Shown here piece by piece: positions 1 through 8,338 of a stretch of 52,022 bases of DNA. Source of the DNA: Chitinophagales bacterium (GTDB lineage Bacteria > Bacteroidota > Bacteroidia > Chitinophagales > Chitinophagaceae); assembly GCA_025353485.1 (NCBI GenBank), contig JANXQO010000179.1, forward strand, positions 1 to 52,022, in the 5' to 3' direction. The number at the start of each line of letters is the position of its first letter. The first letter of the stretch is position 1. Below the pieces are notes generated by a model. That model was not told where the DNA came from and did not search any database. It saw nothing but the letters and a program-made list of their open reading frames with translations. The position numbers and the translations under genes were made by a program.

Positions 1-142
1 CCTGCAAACAAAACGCTTTTTTTTAGCAGAGGAAGATAAATGGATAACCTTAAAATTATCTACAGAAGGTATTCGTACAATTGCTAAAAACGGGTTATAT
101 AGTGTTATTAAAGAACTAAGGAAAAGCGGTTCAAAGATATAA
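1..142 (+). CDS. rpmB: 50S ribosomal protein L28, C-terminal part
   Basis: The frame is open from the window edge and stops with TAA at 140-142, so only the last 46 or so residues are present. The visible part contains LQTKRFFLAEEDKWITLKLS and then a short segment ending in ELRKSGSKI, which matches the C-terminal half of bacterial L28, a structural protein of the large ribosomal subunit. It lies 17 bp before rpmG and a DUF4295 gene, the L28-L33-DUF4295 order usual in Bacteroidota. The three are probably one operon ended by the terminator at 540-576. The start lies outside the window. Confidence 0.88.
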   Translation, partial: LQTKRFFLAEEDKWITLKLSTEGIRTIAKNGLYSVIKELRKSGSKI

Positions 143-159
143 TTTAAAAAAATACTACT

Positions 160-342
160 ATGGCTAAAAAAGGCAACAGAGTTCAGGTAATTATGGAATG
201 TACAGAGCATAAGACATCGGGTCTTCCCGGCACAAGCCGTTACATTACCACAAAAAATAAAAAAAATTCTCCTGAGCGTTTGGAATTGAAAAAATTCAAT
301 TCAACATTAAAAAAAGTTACTGTTCATAAAGAAATAAAGTAA
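160..342 (+). CDS. rpmG: 50S ribosomal protein L33
   Basis: This 60-residue basic protein begins [17 protein letters not shown] and contains the [11 protein letters not shown] segment typical of L33. It belongs to the large ribosomal subunit near the exit site. It has a single Cys (CTEH) and lacks the two CxxC pairs of zinc-binding L33, so it is the zinc-free type. The ATG follows L28 by 17 bp, and the stop is only 2 bp before the next ATG, indicating co-transcription and probably translational coupling. The length is normal for the family. Confidence 0.95.
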   Translation: MAKKGNRVQVIMECTEHKTSGLPGTSRYITTKNKKNSPERLELKKFNSTLKKVTVHKEIK

Positions 343-344
343 AA

Positions 345-515
345 ATGGCAAAAGCAGCTAAAACAGCGATAAAAACAAAAGATCAAAAAGCAGCATCAGA
401 AGCAAAGAACTGGACAAAAGTTGTTCGCACTGTTCGCAGCCCTAAAACAGGTTCCTATACTTTTAAAGAAAGTATTGTGCACAAGGATAAAGTAATTGCC
501 TTTTTAAAAGGTTAG
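345..515 (+). CDS. DUF4295 family protein
   Basis: This is a 56-residue, very basic protein starting MAKAAKTAIKTKDQKAASEA and ending KVIAFLKG. I recognise it as the small DUF4295 family that follows rpmG in Bacteroidota. Its function is not established; the size, the charge and the fixed position after two ribosomal protein genes suggest a ribosome-associated role, which is inference. The ATG begins 2 bp after the L33 stop. A Rho-independent terminator follows about 25 bp after the stop, so this is the last gene of the ribosomal operon. Confidence 0.85.
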   Translation: MAKAAKTAIKTKDQKAASEAKNWTKVVRTVRSPKTGSYTFKESIVHKDKVIAFLKG

Positions 516-539
516 ATCTTGTTATAAAAATATTTATTA

Positions 540-576
540 AGCTATCCCGCAATAGAAGGGATGGCTTTTTTGTTTT
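540..576 (+). terminator. Rho-independent terminator of the rpmB-rpmG-DUF4295 operon
   Basis: A 9-bp stem is formed by AGCTATCCC (540-548) and GGGATGGCT (558-566), with one G-U pair and a 9-nt loop. It is followed directly by a T-rich run. It lies 24 bp after the DUF4295 stop and separates the ribosomal operon from ftsY. Confidence 0.85.
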
Positions 577-651
577 AACATAAATCCTTAAAAGTACTTT
601 CGAAAAATGATTCTAAATTTAGATTCTTTATTTTTTTAAAACTCTAAAAAC

Positions 652-677
652 AAATCCCCTTTAGGGGGTAAGGGGGT
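652..677 (+). repeat. GC-rich hairpin repeat abutting the ftsY start codon
   Basis: TCCCCTTTAGGGG (655-667) is followed by GTAAGGGGGT and then the ftsY ATG. The same 13 bases occur just before the scoB start (33226-33238), again followed within 8-10 bases by a G-rich stretch and ATG. The G-run lies where a Shine-Dalgarno sequence would be. The unit belongs with the other GC hairpins in this window. Confidence 0.65.
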
Positions 678-1640
678 ATGGGAATATTTGATAAACTTTT
701 AGGTAAAAAACAGCAAGAGAAAAGCTTAAATGAAGGCTTGCAAAAAACCAGGACAGGCTTTTTTGACAAGATAACAAAGGCAATTGCAGGTAAGAGTACA
801 GTGGATGAAGAAGTGCTGGATAATTTAGAAGATGCATTGGTAAGTGCTGATGTTGGCGTTGATACTACAATAAAAATAATTGATAAAATAGAAGCAAGGG
901 TTGCCCGTGATAAATATATAAACACGGCAGAGTTAAATTCTATTTTAAAAGAAGAAACACTGTCACTTTTAGTTGATTCTCCAGATGATACTTCCTATGA
1001 AAATTATGAATTGCCATCAGGTCACAAACCTCATATAATTTTAGTAGTTGGTGTAAATGGTGTAGGCAAAACTACCACCATTGGCAAGCTTGCTCATAAT
1101 TTTTCACAAGCCGGCAAATCAGTTCTATTAGGTGCAGCAGATACTTTTAGGGCAGCTGCGGTTGACCAGTTAACTATCTGGGGTGAAAGAGCCAACGTGC
1201 CAATAGTAAAGCATCGTATGAACGCTGACCCCGGCGCTGTTGCTTTTGATGCAGTACAAAGCGGGATTGCTAAAAATGTTGATGTTATTTTAATTGACAC
1301 TGCTGGCCGTCTTCATAATAAAGCACACCTGATGGACGAACTTGGTAAAATAAAAAGATCAATAAGCAAGGCAAAACCTGATGCACCTAATGAAGTAATA
1401 TTGGTGTTAGATGGCAGTACAGGGCAAAATGCCCTGGAGCAGGCTAAACATTTTACGGCAGCCACTGAAGTTACTGCACTTGCCATAACAAAGTTAGATG
1501 GAACGGCAAAAGGCGGTGTGGTATTGGCTATTGCTGATCGATTTAAAATTCCTGTTAAGTTTATTGGAGTGGGTGAAAAGGCAACTGATCTTTTAGTGTT
1601 TGATAAAAAAGAATTTGTAGATACCTTGTTTAATTTTTGA
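678..1640 (+). CDS. ftsY: Signal recognition particle receptor FtsY
   Basis: FtsY is the SRP receptor GTPase that docks ribosome-nascent chain complexes at the inner membrane and hands them to SecYEG. The 320-residue protein has a short basic N-terminus (no long acidic A domain), a helical N domain (about 20-100) and the NG GTPase domain. Visible motifs are the P-loop GVNGVGKTTT (about 125-134), DTFRAAAVDQL (the insertion-box region), DTAGR and TKLDGTAKGG. The start MGIFDKLLGKK is typical. The leader is a GC hairpin repeat ending at the ATG, so the ribosome-binding region is unusual. The gene stands alone after a terminator and is convergent with the next gene. Confidence 0.97.
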   Translation: MGIFDKLLGKKQQEKSLNEGLQKTRTGFFDKITKAIAGKSTVDEEVLDNLEDALVSADVGVDTTIKIIDKIEARVARDKYINTAELNSILKEETLSLLVDSPDDTSYENYELPSGHKPHIILVVGVNGVGKTTTIGKLAHNFSQAGKSVLLGAADTFRAAAVDQLTIWGERANVPIVKHRMNADPGAVAFDAVQSGIAKNVDVILIDTAGRLHNKAHLMDELGKIKRSISKAKPDAPNEVILVLDGSTGQNALEQAKHFTAATEVTALAITKLDGTAKGGVVLAIADRFKIPVKFIGVGEKATDLLVFDKKEFVDTLFNF

Positions 1641-1677
1641 AAAGAAATAGGTAGTAAAAATTTGACAGATCTATTTA

Positions 1678-4104
1678 TTATTCTATGCGGTTATTCTCCT
1701 CCTCTAACCCGGATTTATGTTGCCTTGCCGCCTTTACCTGTTTATTTCCAAACCGGTAAGTAAAATTTATTCTTAATTGTGTGCTTTCACCCCGTCCGCT
1801 TACATCTAAATAGGCCCCCCCAAAATCACTTATACCTCTGAATTTTTGTGTTTTAAAAATATCTGTATACCCGATTTTAATATTTCCGGCTTTCTTAAAA
1901 ATACTTTTTTGTATGCCCGCATCTACATTGTAAAAAGGATCAGTTTTAAAGGTGCCTCCCCAAATAGTTGGTGAATTATAATAACCTGAAAGTTCAAGTG
2001 TAAAACCTTCCGCTAAGGCAAATGTTTGTTGCCCAGAAAATGTATACGCAAATACACTAAGATCAATTTTTTTATTTATACCAAAATCTGCTTTATAAAA
2101 TGAGTTATATGCGTTCACTGTAAAAAATGTATTCCACCATTTTGTGATGGCTATTGGTGCGCTAAAATTAAGATTGAATATATCCTGGCTTGCCAGATTT
2201 TTTACAGTTCTGAATACCCTGTTTTTTTCAGTAGTATCAATAATGTTGGTACGAAAATCTTTTATATGACTATAGCTAAGTGTTGTATTAAAACGTGATT
2301 TGTAGGTATGTGTAAATTCAAAAATATTGGTGTATTGAGGTCTTAAAAATGCATTACCTTTTTGATAAGTCAGTTCATCAATTTTATCTTCAAAGGGGTT
2401 TAGGTCTGCATAACTGGGTCTGTCAATTCTGCGGCTATAACTAAAGTTAAAAGAATTTTTTTCATTAGGAGTAAGTGTAAGTGCACCACTTGGGAAAAAA
2501 TCAACATAATTTCTTTTCACATTGTTATCAGGCTGGGGATGAAGACTGATAAGATCTCCCTGGCTTACAGTGTTTTCCATACGTACACCGGCTCTCATGC
2601 TCCATTTTTTTCCCAAAGGGCTTGAGAAATTGAGGTAACCGGCATTTATGTTTTCAGTAAAATTAAATTTATTACTTCTATTAGTATCCAGAACATTTAC
2701 CCCGGACAGTACATTATAAAAATCAAAGATGTTCCTGGTTTTTACATTTGAATATTTTGCACCCACACCAAATTTTCCTTTACCTGCAGGGGTTTCATAA
2801 TCCATTTTAAAAGTTTCTATATCAACATCAGTTGGGGTACTGTTTCTATAAATTTTTTCATCAAGTAAAACACCCGAAGGGGATCGGTAATCATTGGGTT
2901 GCAGGCTGGTTGCTGTGCTTCTAAATCTTCCCAGATCGCCATCTACAAGTAATTCAGATCCTTTAGCGTTTGCATAACGATAGTTTATATTATAATTCAA
3001 ATTTGATCTTTCAACATTTTGCACCCCGCTGGCAAATAATATTTTTTGGGGAGATGTTACGTTCCTTTTCATAATCAGCGCATAGCCATCATTTGAATAG
3101 GTAACAGTATTAAAATTTCCATTTACATTAAAGCCAATAGTGTTTTTAACATTTATAAAAAAATCCATGCCTGTTTTAAAATTATGAATATGGGGATCAG
3201 TATAATTTATTACATGTTGATCATATATCGTATCATTTTGTATCCGGTATAAATTAAAAAAAGTTCTTCTTTGCCCAAAATTGTTGCTGTAATTGCCAAA
3301 TGCATTTATTGTTTTATCGCGGTGATTGATATTAAAAGAGCTATTAGCTTTTGGGCTATGTGCAAAAGCCCCGCCTATGCTAAGGCTTCCATTATTGCCA
3401 AAGTTTTTATCCTTTTTTAAACGCAGGTTGATAATGCCGGCATTTCCCGATGCATCATACTTTGCAGAAGGATTACTTATCATTTCAATCGCCTCCAGGT
3501 CAGCAGAATTTATTGAACGCAAATACTCAGAAAGATCCTTTCCGCTAATTTGAGAAAGTTTGCCATCAATATAAATCCGAACGCCGTTTTTTCCTTTTAA
3601 AGAAATATTATCATCCTTGTCAATCGTTACACCCGGCGATTTTTCCAAAAGTTCAAAAGCATTGCTTCCAGTAGAATTTATACTTCCTTCTACATTAAAA
3701 ATTGTTTTATCGGACGTTACTTCAATCATAGGTTTTTTAGATTGAACATTTACATCCGTTAGTTTTGTATTATCGGTTGATAGTGTAATTGGCGCTAAAA
3801 AATAGGATTGGGCTTCTTTTAACTCAAAACTTTTTGAACCGCCTTTTTTAAATCCAACTGAAGTTACTGTAAGAAAATATTTTCCAGCTTTAAGTGCCTG
3901 CATTTCAAATTCGCCATTAGTAGAGGAAATAACAATTTTATGTAAGCTACTGTCTTTTAAAGTAAATAAAGCTACACTGGCTGATGGGGCAGGATATCCT
4001 TTATCATCAATTATCTTTCCCGAAATAGATGCTGAATTGTTTTGAGCAAAACAGTTAGCATTCACCTCTAAAAAAATTATTATTGCAGTTAGCAGTGTTT
4101 TCAT
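1678..4104 (-). CDS. TonB-dependent-receptor-like outer membrane beta-barrel protein
   Basis: The protein is about 808 residues if started at MKTLLTAIIIFLEVNANCFA, which gives a clean signal peptide; seven codons upstream remain open but add a polar leader. After the signal comes a carboxypeptidase-regulatory-like beta-sandwich (about 25-105, ISGKIIDDKGYPAPSASV), then a plug-like domain (NVEGSINSTGSNAFELLEKS, GVRIYIDGK, GNAGIINLRL), then a long barrel of the OMP_b-brl_3 type. It is an outer-membrane protein. No SusD partner is adjacent, so the substrate cannot be named. The last beta-strand (INFTYRFG) is followed by a charged tail of about 25 residues. It is convergent with ftsY. Confidence 0.85.
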   Translation of the reverse strand: MKTLLTAIIIFLEVNANCFAQNNSASISGKIIDDKGYPAPSASVALFTLKDSSLHKIVISSTNGEFEMQALKAGKYFLTVTSVGFKKGGSKSFELKEAQSYFLAPITLSTDNTKLTDVNVQSKKPMIEVTSDKTIFNVEGSINSTGSNAFELLEKSPGVTIDKDDNISLKGKNGVRIYIDGKLSQISGKDLSEYLRSINSADLEAIEMISNPSAKYDASGNAGIINLRLKKDKNFGNNGSLSIGGAFAHSPKANSSFNINHRDKTINAFGNYSNNFGQRRTFFNLYRIQNDTIYDQHVINYTDPHIHNFKTGMDFFINVKNTIGFNVNGNFNTVTYSNDGYALIMKRNVTSPQKILFASGVQNVERSNLNYNINYRYANAKGSELLVDGDLGRFRSTATSLQPNDYRSPSGVLLDEKIYRNSTPTDVDIETFKMDYETPAGKGKFGVGAKYSNVKTRNIFDFYNVLSGVNVLDTNRSNKFNFTENINAGYLNFSSPLGKKWSMRAGVRMENTVSQGDLISLHPQPDNNVKRNYVDFFPSGALTLTPNEKNSFNFSYSRRIDRPSYADLNPFEDKIDELTYQKGNAFLRPQYTNIFEFTHTYKSRFNTTLSYSHIKDFRTNIIDTTEKNRVFRTVKNLASQDIFNLNFSAPIAITKWWNTFFTVNAYNSFYKADFGINKKIDLSVFAYTFSGQQTFALAEGFTLELSGYYNSPTIWGGTFKTDPFYNVDAGIQKSIFKKAGNIKIGYTDIFKTQKFRGISDFGGAYLDVSGRGESTQLRINFTYRFGNKQVKAARQHKSGLEEENNRIE

Positions 4105-4238
4105 TCTGAAACAGGCGTCAGCCAATTTTTAAATATAAGCAAAAACCCTAAAACACAAACAATTTTTTGTAGTTTATTCATACCAATACCAGGTTATTGT
4201 ATACTATAATTTACCAAATTCCAATGCCTCTATGTGCT

Positions 4239-4246
4239 TACCTTTG
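4239..4246 (+). promoter_or_regulatory. Bacteroidota-type -7 element upstream of rimO
   Basis: TACCTTTG fits the TAnnTTTG -7 consensus and ends 11 bp before the ATG at 4258. Transcription from it would begin after 4250, so the in-frame GTG at 4234 cannot be the start and the leader would be very short. No clear TTTG -33 element is seen. Confidence 0.5.
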
Positions 4247-4257
4247 CCGCCATTATA

Positions 4258-5565
4258 ATGAGAACAAAAAATTTACGTAAAGATAAGGTTAACATTATTA
4301 CACTGGGCTGCAGTAAAAATCTGGTGGATAGTGAAGTGCTTAGCGGACAATTATTTGCAGGCGACGTTAATGTTGTTCATGAAAACAAAAAAAGAGACCA
4401 CAATATCGTAATTGTAAATACCTGCGGATTTATTGACAAAGCAAAGGAGGAAAGTGTAAATACTATTTTACAACAGGTTGAATTAAAGCGCCGTGGTAAG
4501 TTAGATAAGGTTTATGTTACCGGCTGCTTAAGTGAGCGCTATAAAAATAACCTGGAAGAAGAAATACCTGATGTAGATGCTTTCTTTGGCACTATGGAAT
4601 TGCCCTTTCTTCTTAAAAAATTTGATATTGATTATCGTGCAGAATTAGTAGGAGAAAGATTGTTGAGCACGCCAACCCATTATGCTTATTTAAAGATCAG
4701 CGAGGGCTGCAACAGAACCTGTTCGTTTTGTGCGATACCATTAATGAGAGGTCAACACATCAGCCGTACAATTGAATCTTTAGTAGAGGAAGCAAAAAAA
4801 TTAGTGCAGCGGGGTGTAAAAGAAATTATGCTGATAGCACAGGAGCTTACGTATTACGGATTGGATATTTATAAGAAAAGAAAATTGCCGAAATTGTTAC
4901 ATGCCTTAGCCGATATTCCCGGCCTGCACTGGATACGCCTGCACTATGCCTATCCTTCTAAATTTCCGATGGAGATAATTGATGCAATGAGGGAAAGAGA
5001 AAATATTTGCAACTATCTTGATATGCCATTGCAGCAGGCAAGTAACAGAATGCTAAAAGCAATGAAACGGCAAATAACAAGAGAAGAAATGGAAGAAATT
5101 ATTGGTGAGATAAAAAATAAGATCCCGGATATTTGTTTACGCACAACATTGATAAGCGGCTTTCCGGGAGAAACGGAAGATGATGTCGAGGAATTAAAAT
5201 CATTTCTTACAAAAATGCAATTCGACAGGGTAGGCATATTTTCCTATTCACATGAAGAAGGAACATCTGCATTTAGTTTACCTGATGATATTTCGGAGGA
5301 AGAAAAACAAAGAAGAGCCGAGGAGATAATGGAAGTACAGCAGGAAATATCGTATCAAAAAAATCTGCAAAAGATTGGCAAAACCTTTAAAGTAATCGTT
5401 GATAAAAAAGAAGCAGGAAAATATTTGGGACGTACAGAGTTTGATAGTGTGGAAGTGGATAATGAAGTAATAATTAGCAGCGACAAAAAATTAGTTATAG
5501 GCGATTTTGTAAATGTAAAAATTACCAATGCTTATGATTATGACCTTAAAGGTGAAGTGGTCTGA
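4258..5565 (+). CDS. rimO: Ribosomal protein S12 methylthiotransferase RimO
   Basis: RimO is a radical-SAM enzyme with two 4Fe-4S clusters that adds a methylthio group to an aspartate of ribosomal protein S12. From ATG 4258 it has 435 residues, the usual length. The N-terminal MTTase domain carries C18 (LGCSKN), C56 (NTCGF) and C90 (TGCLS); the radical-SAM motif CNRTCSFC has C151, C155 and C158; a TRAM domain follows at the C-terminus. ATG 4258 is preferred to GTG 4234 because a -7 promoter element sits at 4239-4246. The final codons GTC-TGA lie inside the left arm of an inverted repeat whose right arm holds the bshC start codon. Confidence 0.96.
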   Translation: MRTKNLRKDKVNIITLGCSKNLVDSEVLSGQLFAGDVNVVHENKKRDHNIVIVNTCGFIDKAKEESVNTILQQVELKRRGKLDKVYVTGCLSERYKNNLEEEIPDVDAFFGTMELPFLLKKFDIDYRAELVGERLLSTPTHYAYLKISEGCNRTCSFCAIPLMRGQHISRTIESLVEEAKKLVQRGVKEIMLIAQELTYYGLDIYKKRKLPKLLHALADIPGLHWIRLHYAYPSKFPMEIIDAMRERENICNYLDMPLQQASNRMLKAMKRQITREEMEEIIGEIKNKIPDICLRTTLISGFPGETEDDVEELKSFLTKMQFDRVGIFSYSHEEGTSAFSLPDDISEEEKQRRAEEIMEVQQEISYQKNLQKIGKTFKVIVDKKEAGKYLGRTEFDSVEVDNEVIISSDKKLVIGDFVNVKITNAYDYDLKGEVV

Positions 5566-5679
5566 ACCATGAGTTGGGGGAGATTAAATAGATTAAAAAG
5601 AAAAATAAATACCATAAACTTAAAATAACTAATATTAATCTATATAATCCCTAAAATCTACCCAAATCATGGTTCAGAC
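5560..5679. repeat. Inverted-repeat element spanning the rimO stop and bshC start
   Basis: Perfect 13-bp arms, GTCTGAACCATGA (5560-5572) and TCATGGTTCAGAC (5667-5679), bound a 120-bp element. The similarity continues imperfectly inward: GAGATTAAATAGATTAA on the left matches TTAATCTATATAATCCC on the right in inverse. The left arm supplies the rimO TGA (5563-5565). The right arm supplies the bshC ATG and its first codons (M-V-Q-T). The transcript could fold into a long hairpin between the two genes. Confidence 0.85.
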
Positions 5680-7273
5680 AAAGGCAGAATTTATTTCTTA
5701 CCAACAGACAGGTTATTTTTCTAAAATAATTACCGATTATCTTTCTCAAAATAATTTACTCCAAAATTTTTATCAGCATCCGGCTAATTTACCGGGAATA
5801 AAAGAGGCTATCACTTCCAGAAAAAAAATCAGTACCAATCGTAAACTATTGGTTGAACAATTAGAGCAACAATATCATTCCATTACAACTTCTGATACTG
5901 TAAAAAATAATATCAGCGCATTAAAAGATGAAAATACTTTTACCATCTGCACTGCACACCAACCCAATATTTTTACAGGGCATCTTTATTTTATTTATAA
6001 GATAATTCATACAATAAAACTGGCGGATACACTTAATCATGAGTTGCCGGAAAATAAATTTGTACCGGTATTTTATGTTGGCAGCGAAGATGCCGACCTG
6101 GAAGAATTAGGGGAAGTTTTCATTAATGGTGAAAAACATACTTGGGATACAAAACAAACAGGAGCTGTTGGCAGAATGCTGGTGGATGATGAGTTATTAA
6201 AAATTTTAAAAAAGATAAAAGGCCAGCTCGAAGTAGAATCATTTGGAAAGGAAGTAATTGATTTGGTGCAGGAATGTTATATAAAGGGAAGAACGGTGCA
6301 GGATGCATGTTTTTGTTTGGTGAATAAATTATTTGCGGATCATGGGTTAATTGTCTTGCTACCGGATAATGCTGAATTAAAAAAAGAGATGATCCCGGTT
6401 TTTGAAGATGATATCTTTAAGAATACTCCCTCTGAGATCGTTAATAAAAGTACAGAGCATTTAGCTGAATATTATAAAGTGCAGGCATACCCAAGAGAGA
6501 TAAATCTTTTTTATTTAAAAGATAATATCAGGAACAGGATAGTTGAGCATAAAGGCATTTATAAAATTCATGATACTGCTATACAATTCACAAAAGAAGA
6601 ATTGCAGAACGAATTGAAGAATCATCCTGAAAAATTTAGTCCGAATGTTATTTTAAGAGCGCTGTACCAGGAAACCATTTTACCTAACCTTGTATTTGTT
6701 GGCGGCGGCGGTGAGCTTGCTTACTGGCTTGAATTAAAAGATATGTTTCATCATTATAATGTTCCTTACCCTGTTTTAATTTTAAGAAATTCTTTCCTAC
6801 TTATTAATCAAAAAATAAATTCTCTTATTAAAAAACTATCATTTGATTACAATGATATTTTTAAATCCGAACATGAACTCATCACTGACCTTGTAAGAAA
6901 AAATACATCACATCAATTAAGCCTGGAAAAAGAAAAGCAACAAATTGCATCAATTTATCAGGAAATAAAATCATCTGTAACAGAAATTGATACAACACTG
7001 GCTAAACATGTAGAGGCTTTACAGGCAAAACTTTTAAAGACACTGGATAAATTAGAAATTAAACTTCTAAGGGCTGAGAAAAATAAATTTGAAGCGCAAC
7101 AAAAGCAGGTAAAAAAAATAAGAGCAAATTTTTTTCCCAATGATATACTACAGGAGAGAGTTGAAAATTTTATGCCCTTTTATGCAAAGTGGGGTAAAGA
7201 ATTTATCAACGTTATTTATGATAATTCATTAATCTTTGAACAGGAGTTTTGTGTAATTAAAGAAGAGGAATAA
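5669..7273 (+). CDS. bshC: Bacillithiol biosynthesis cysteine-adding enzyme BshC
   Basis: BshC catalyses the last step of bacillithiol synthesis, joining cysteine to glucosaminyl malate. The 534-residue length is typical. Recognisable stretches are FTICTAHQPNIFTGHLYFIY (about 91-110), FVPVFYVGSEDADLEELGE, SPNVILRALYQETILPNLVF and the glycine run VGGGGELAYWLELKD, followed by a long charged helix, probably coiled coil (about 400-485), before the C-terminus. The start codon lies inside the right arm of the inverted repeat at 5560-5679, so MVQT is repeat-encoded. It is probably transcribed with rimO. The other bacillithiol genes are not in this window. Confidence 0.92.
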   Translation: MVQTKAEFISYQQTGYFSKIITDYLSQNNLLQNFYQHPANLPGIKEAITSRKKISTNRKLLVEQLEQQYHSITTSDTVKNNISALKDENTFTICTAHQPNIFTGHLYFIYKIIHTIKLADTLNHELPENKFVPVFYVGSEDADLEELGEVFINGEKHTWDTKQTGAVGRMLVDDELLKILKKIKGQLEVESFGKEVIDLVQECYIKGRTVQDACFCLVNKLFADHGLIVLLPDNAELKKEMIPVFEDDIFKNTPSEIVNKSTEHLAEYYKVQAYPREINLFYLKDNIRNRIVEHKGIYKIHDTAIQFTKEELQNELKNHPEKFSPNVILRALYQETILPNLVFVGGGGELAYWLELKDMFHHYNVPYPVLILRNSFLLINQKINSLIKKLSFDYNDIFKSEHELITDLVRKNTSHQLSLEKEKQQIASIYQEIKSSVTEIDTTLAKHVEALQAKLLKTLDKLEIKLLRAEKNKFEAQQKQVKKIRANFFPNDILQERVENFMPFYAKWGKEFINVIYDNSLIFEQEFCVIKEEE

Positions 7274-7289
7274 GCTTTGATAAAGCCTA

Positions 7290-7474
7290 CGTCATTGCGA
7301 GGATTTACTTTTGGCTTTTGTGTGTTAGCAAATCCGTGGCAATCCACTGAAGAGAATTACTGAAGTTGAGCAAATGGCCTCAGCAATAAACATCATACAT
7401 TTAATCTTTTCTCAGGAGATTGCCACGTTCCGATACCAACGCTCACTAGCCATTCATCGGAACTCGCAATGACG
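7290..7474. repeat. 185-bp element with 12-bp terminal inverted repeats
   Basis: CGTCATTGCGAG (7290-7301) and CTCGCAATGACG (7463-7474) are perfect inverted ends. A nested pair, GTGGCAATC (7336-7344) and GATTGCCAC (7418-7426), lies inside. There is no coding frame. It fills the gap between the convergent bshC and purE genes. Sequences with CGTCATTGCGAG ends are, to my recollection, widespread dispersed repeats. It could be a MITE or REP-like unit, or a bidirectional terminator structure. Confidence 0.8.
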
Positions 7475-7485
7475 AGTATTTAACT

Positions 7486-8031
7486 TTACTTATCAAATCC
7501 ATTTGACCAATCATCTTTTATTTTTTTTATTTTCTCCATTACATCTTTCTGCATATCTTTTTTAAACAGCAATAATTTTTCAGAAAGAACTTCATCTGAT
7601 GTAGCTAATATTTCAACCGCTAATATCCCGGCGTTTTTTGCAGCATCAAGCGCTACCGTGGCTACAGGCACACCGTTGGGCATTTGTAAAATTGATAAAA
7701 CAGAATCCCATCCATCAATTGAATTTGACGATTTTATGGGAACACCAATAACAGGTAAGGTTGTAAGCGATGCGATCATGCCAGGTAAATGTGCAGCGCC
7801 GCCGGCTCCGGCAATAATAACTTTTAATCCTCTTTGTTTTGCAGCAGTTGCATAATTAACCATACGCAATGGTGTACGATGCGCTGATACAATTGTAAGC
7901 TCAAACTTCACATCAAACTTTTCTAAAAGTTTTGCAGCAGCATCCATAATTTTTAAGTCGCTGTCGCTGCCCATTATTATTCCAACTTGAAAAGTTTGTA
8001 GTTTGTGGTTTGTAGTTTGTAGTTCGGACAT
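7486..8031 (-). CDS. purE: N5-carboxyaminoimidazole ribonucleotide mutase PurE
   Basis: Class I PurE converts N5-CAIR to CAIR in purine synthesis. Typical motifs are [26 protein letters not shown] (the catalytic SAHR), [12 protein letters not shown] and [10 protein letters not shown]. At 181 residues it is a little longer than usual. Residues 4-14 ([11 protein letters not shown]) are encoded by a tandem heptamer array and look like a non-native extension ahead of the first beta-strand. The internal ATG at the GSDSDL motif is too late to be the start. PurK is not nearby. It lies 13 bp after a toxin gene in the same direction. Confidence 0.93.
   Translation of the reverse strand: MSELQTTNHKLQTFQVGIIMGSDSDLKIMDAAAKLLEKFDVKFELTIVSAHRTPLRMVNYATAAKQRGLKVIIAGAGGAAHLPGMIASLTTLPVIGVPIKSSNSIDGWDSVLSILQMPNGVPVATVALDAAKNAGILAVEILATSDEVLSEKLLLFKKDMQKDVMEKIKKIKDDWSNGFDK
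7994..8021. repeat. Heptamer tandem array inside the 5' end of purE
   Basis: Four consecutive 7-mers are seen on the plus strand: GTTTGTA, GTTTGTG, GTTTGTA, GTTTGTA. They encode PurE residues of about 4-13. Bases 8000-8018 form a perfect 19-bp inverted repeat with 8620-8638 at the tolC stop. The unit length is not a multiple of three, so any change in copy number would shift the purE frame. Confidence 0.8.
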
Positions 8032-8044
8032 CTTACTATGATAA

Positions 8045-8338
8045 TTAAGTTATTCTTTTTTTGCCGGGATCTTGCTTACCCATAAACACGCTGTAAACAA
8101 CTATTCTTGTATTAAATACCTCATAAATAACTATGTAGGGAAACCGATTTATTTTACCTTGTCTAATTGCCTTTTGATAATAAGAATGAGTATTAGGGTT
8201 ACGACATAGATTAGTATAAAATTTTTCTAATTCATTTAAAAATTCCAAGCCTAATCCTTCTCTTTGCAGCTCATACCAATCGTAGGCTTCTAAAGTTTCT
8301 ATTGTAGCTAACGAACGAATTTCAATTTCATATTGCAT
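8045..8338 (-). CDS. RelE/ParE family toxin
   Basis: This is a 97-residue protein from ATG 8338 ([20 protein letters not shown]). It has the RelE/ParE fold pattern: an N-terminal beta-strand, a helix pair ([20 protein letters not shown]), then basic strands [20 protein letters not shown] and a final basic tail. Family members act as mRNA interferases or gyrase poisons; which applies here cannot be told. ATG 8338 is preferred over an upstream start at 8356 because it gives the usual N-terminus and an 11-bp overlap with the preceding antitoxin-like gene. The pair sits between tolC and purE, bracketed by 19-bp inverted repeats. Confidence 0.75.
   Translation of the reverse strand: MQYEIEIRSLATIETLEAYDWYELQREGLGLEFLNELEKFYTNLCRNPNTHSYYQKAIRQGKINRFPYIVIYEVFNTRIVVYSVFMGKQDPGKKRIT

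Noticed and set aside
644-925. 93-codon open frame on the minus strand
   Set aside because: Antisense to the ftsY start and its repeat leader.
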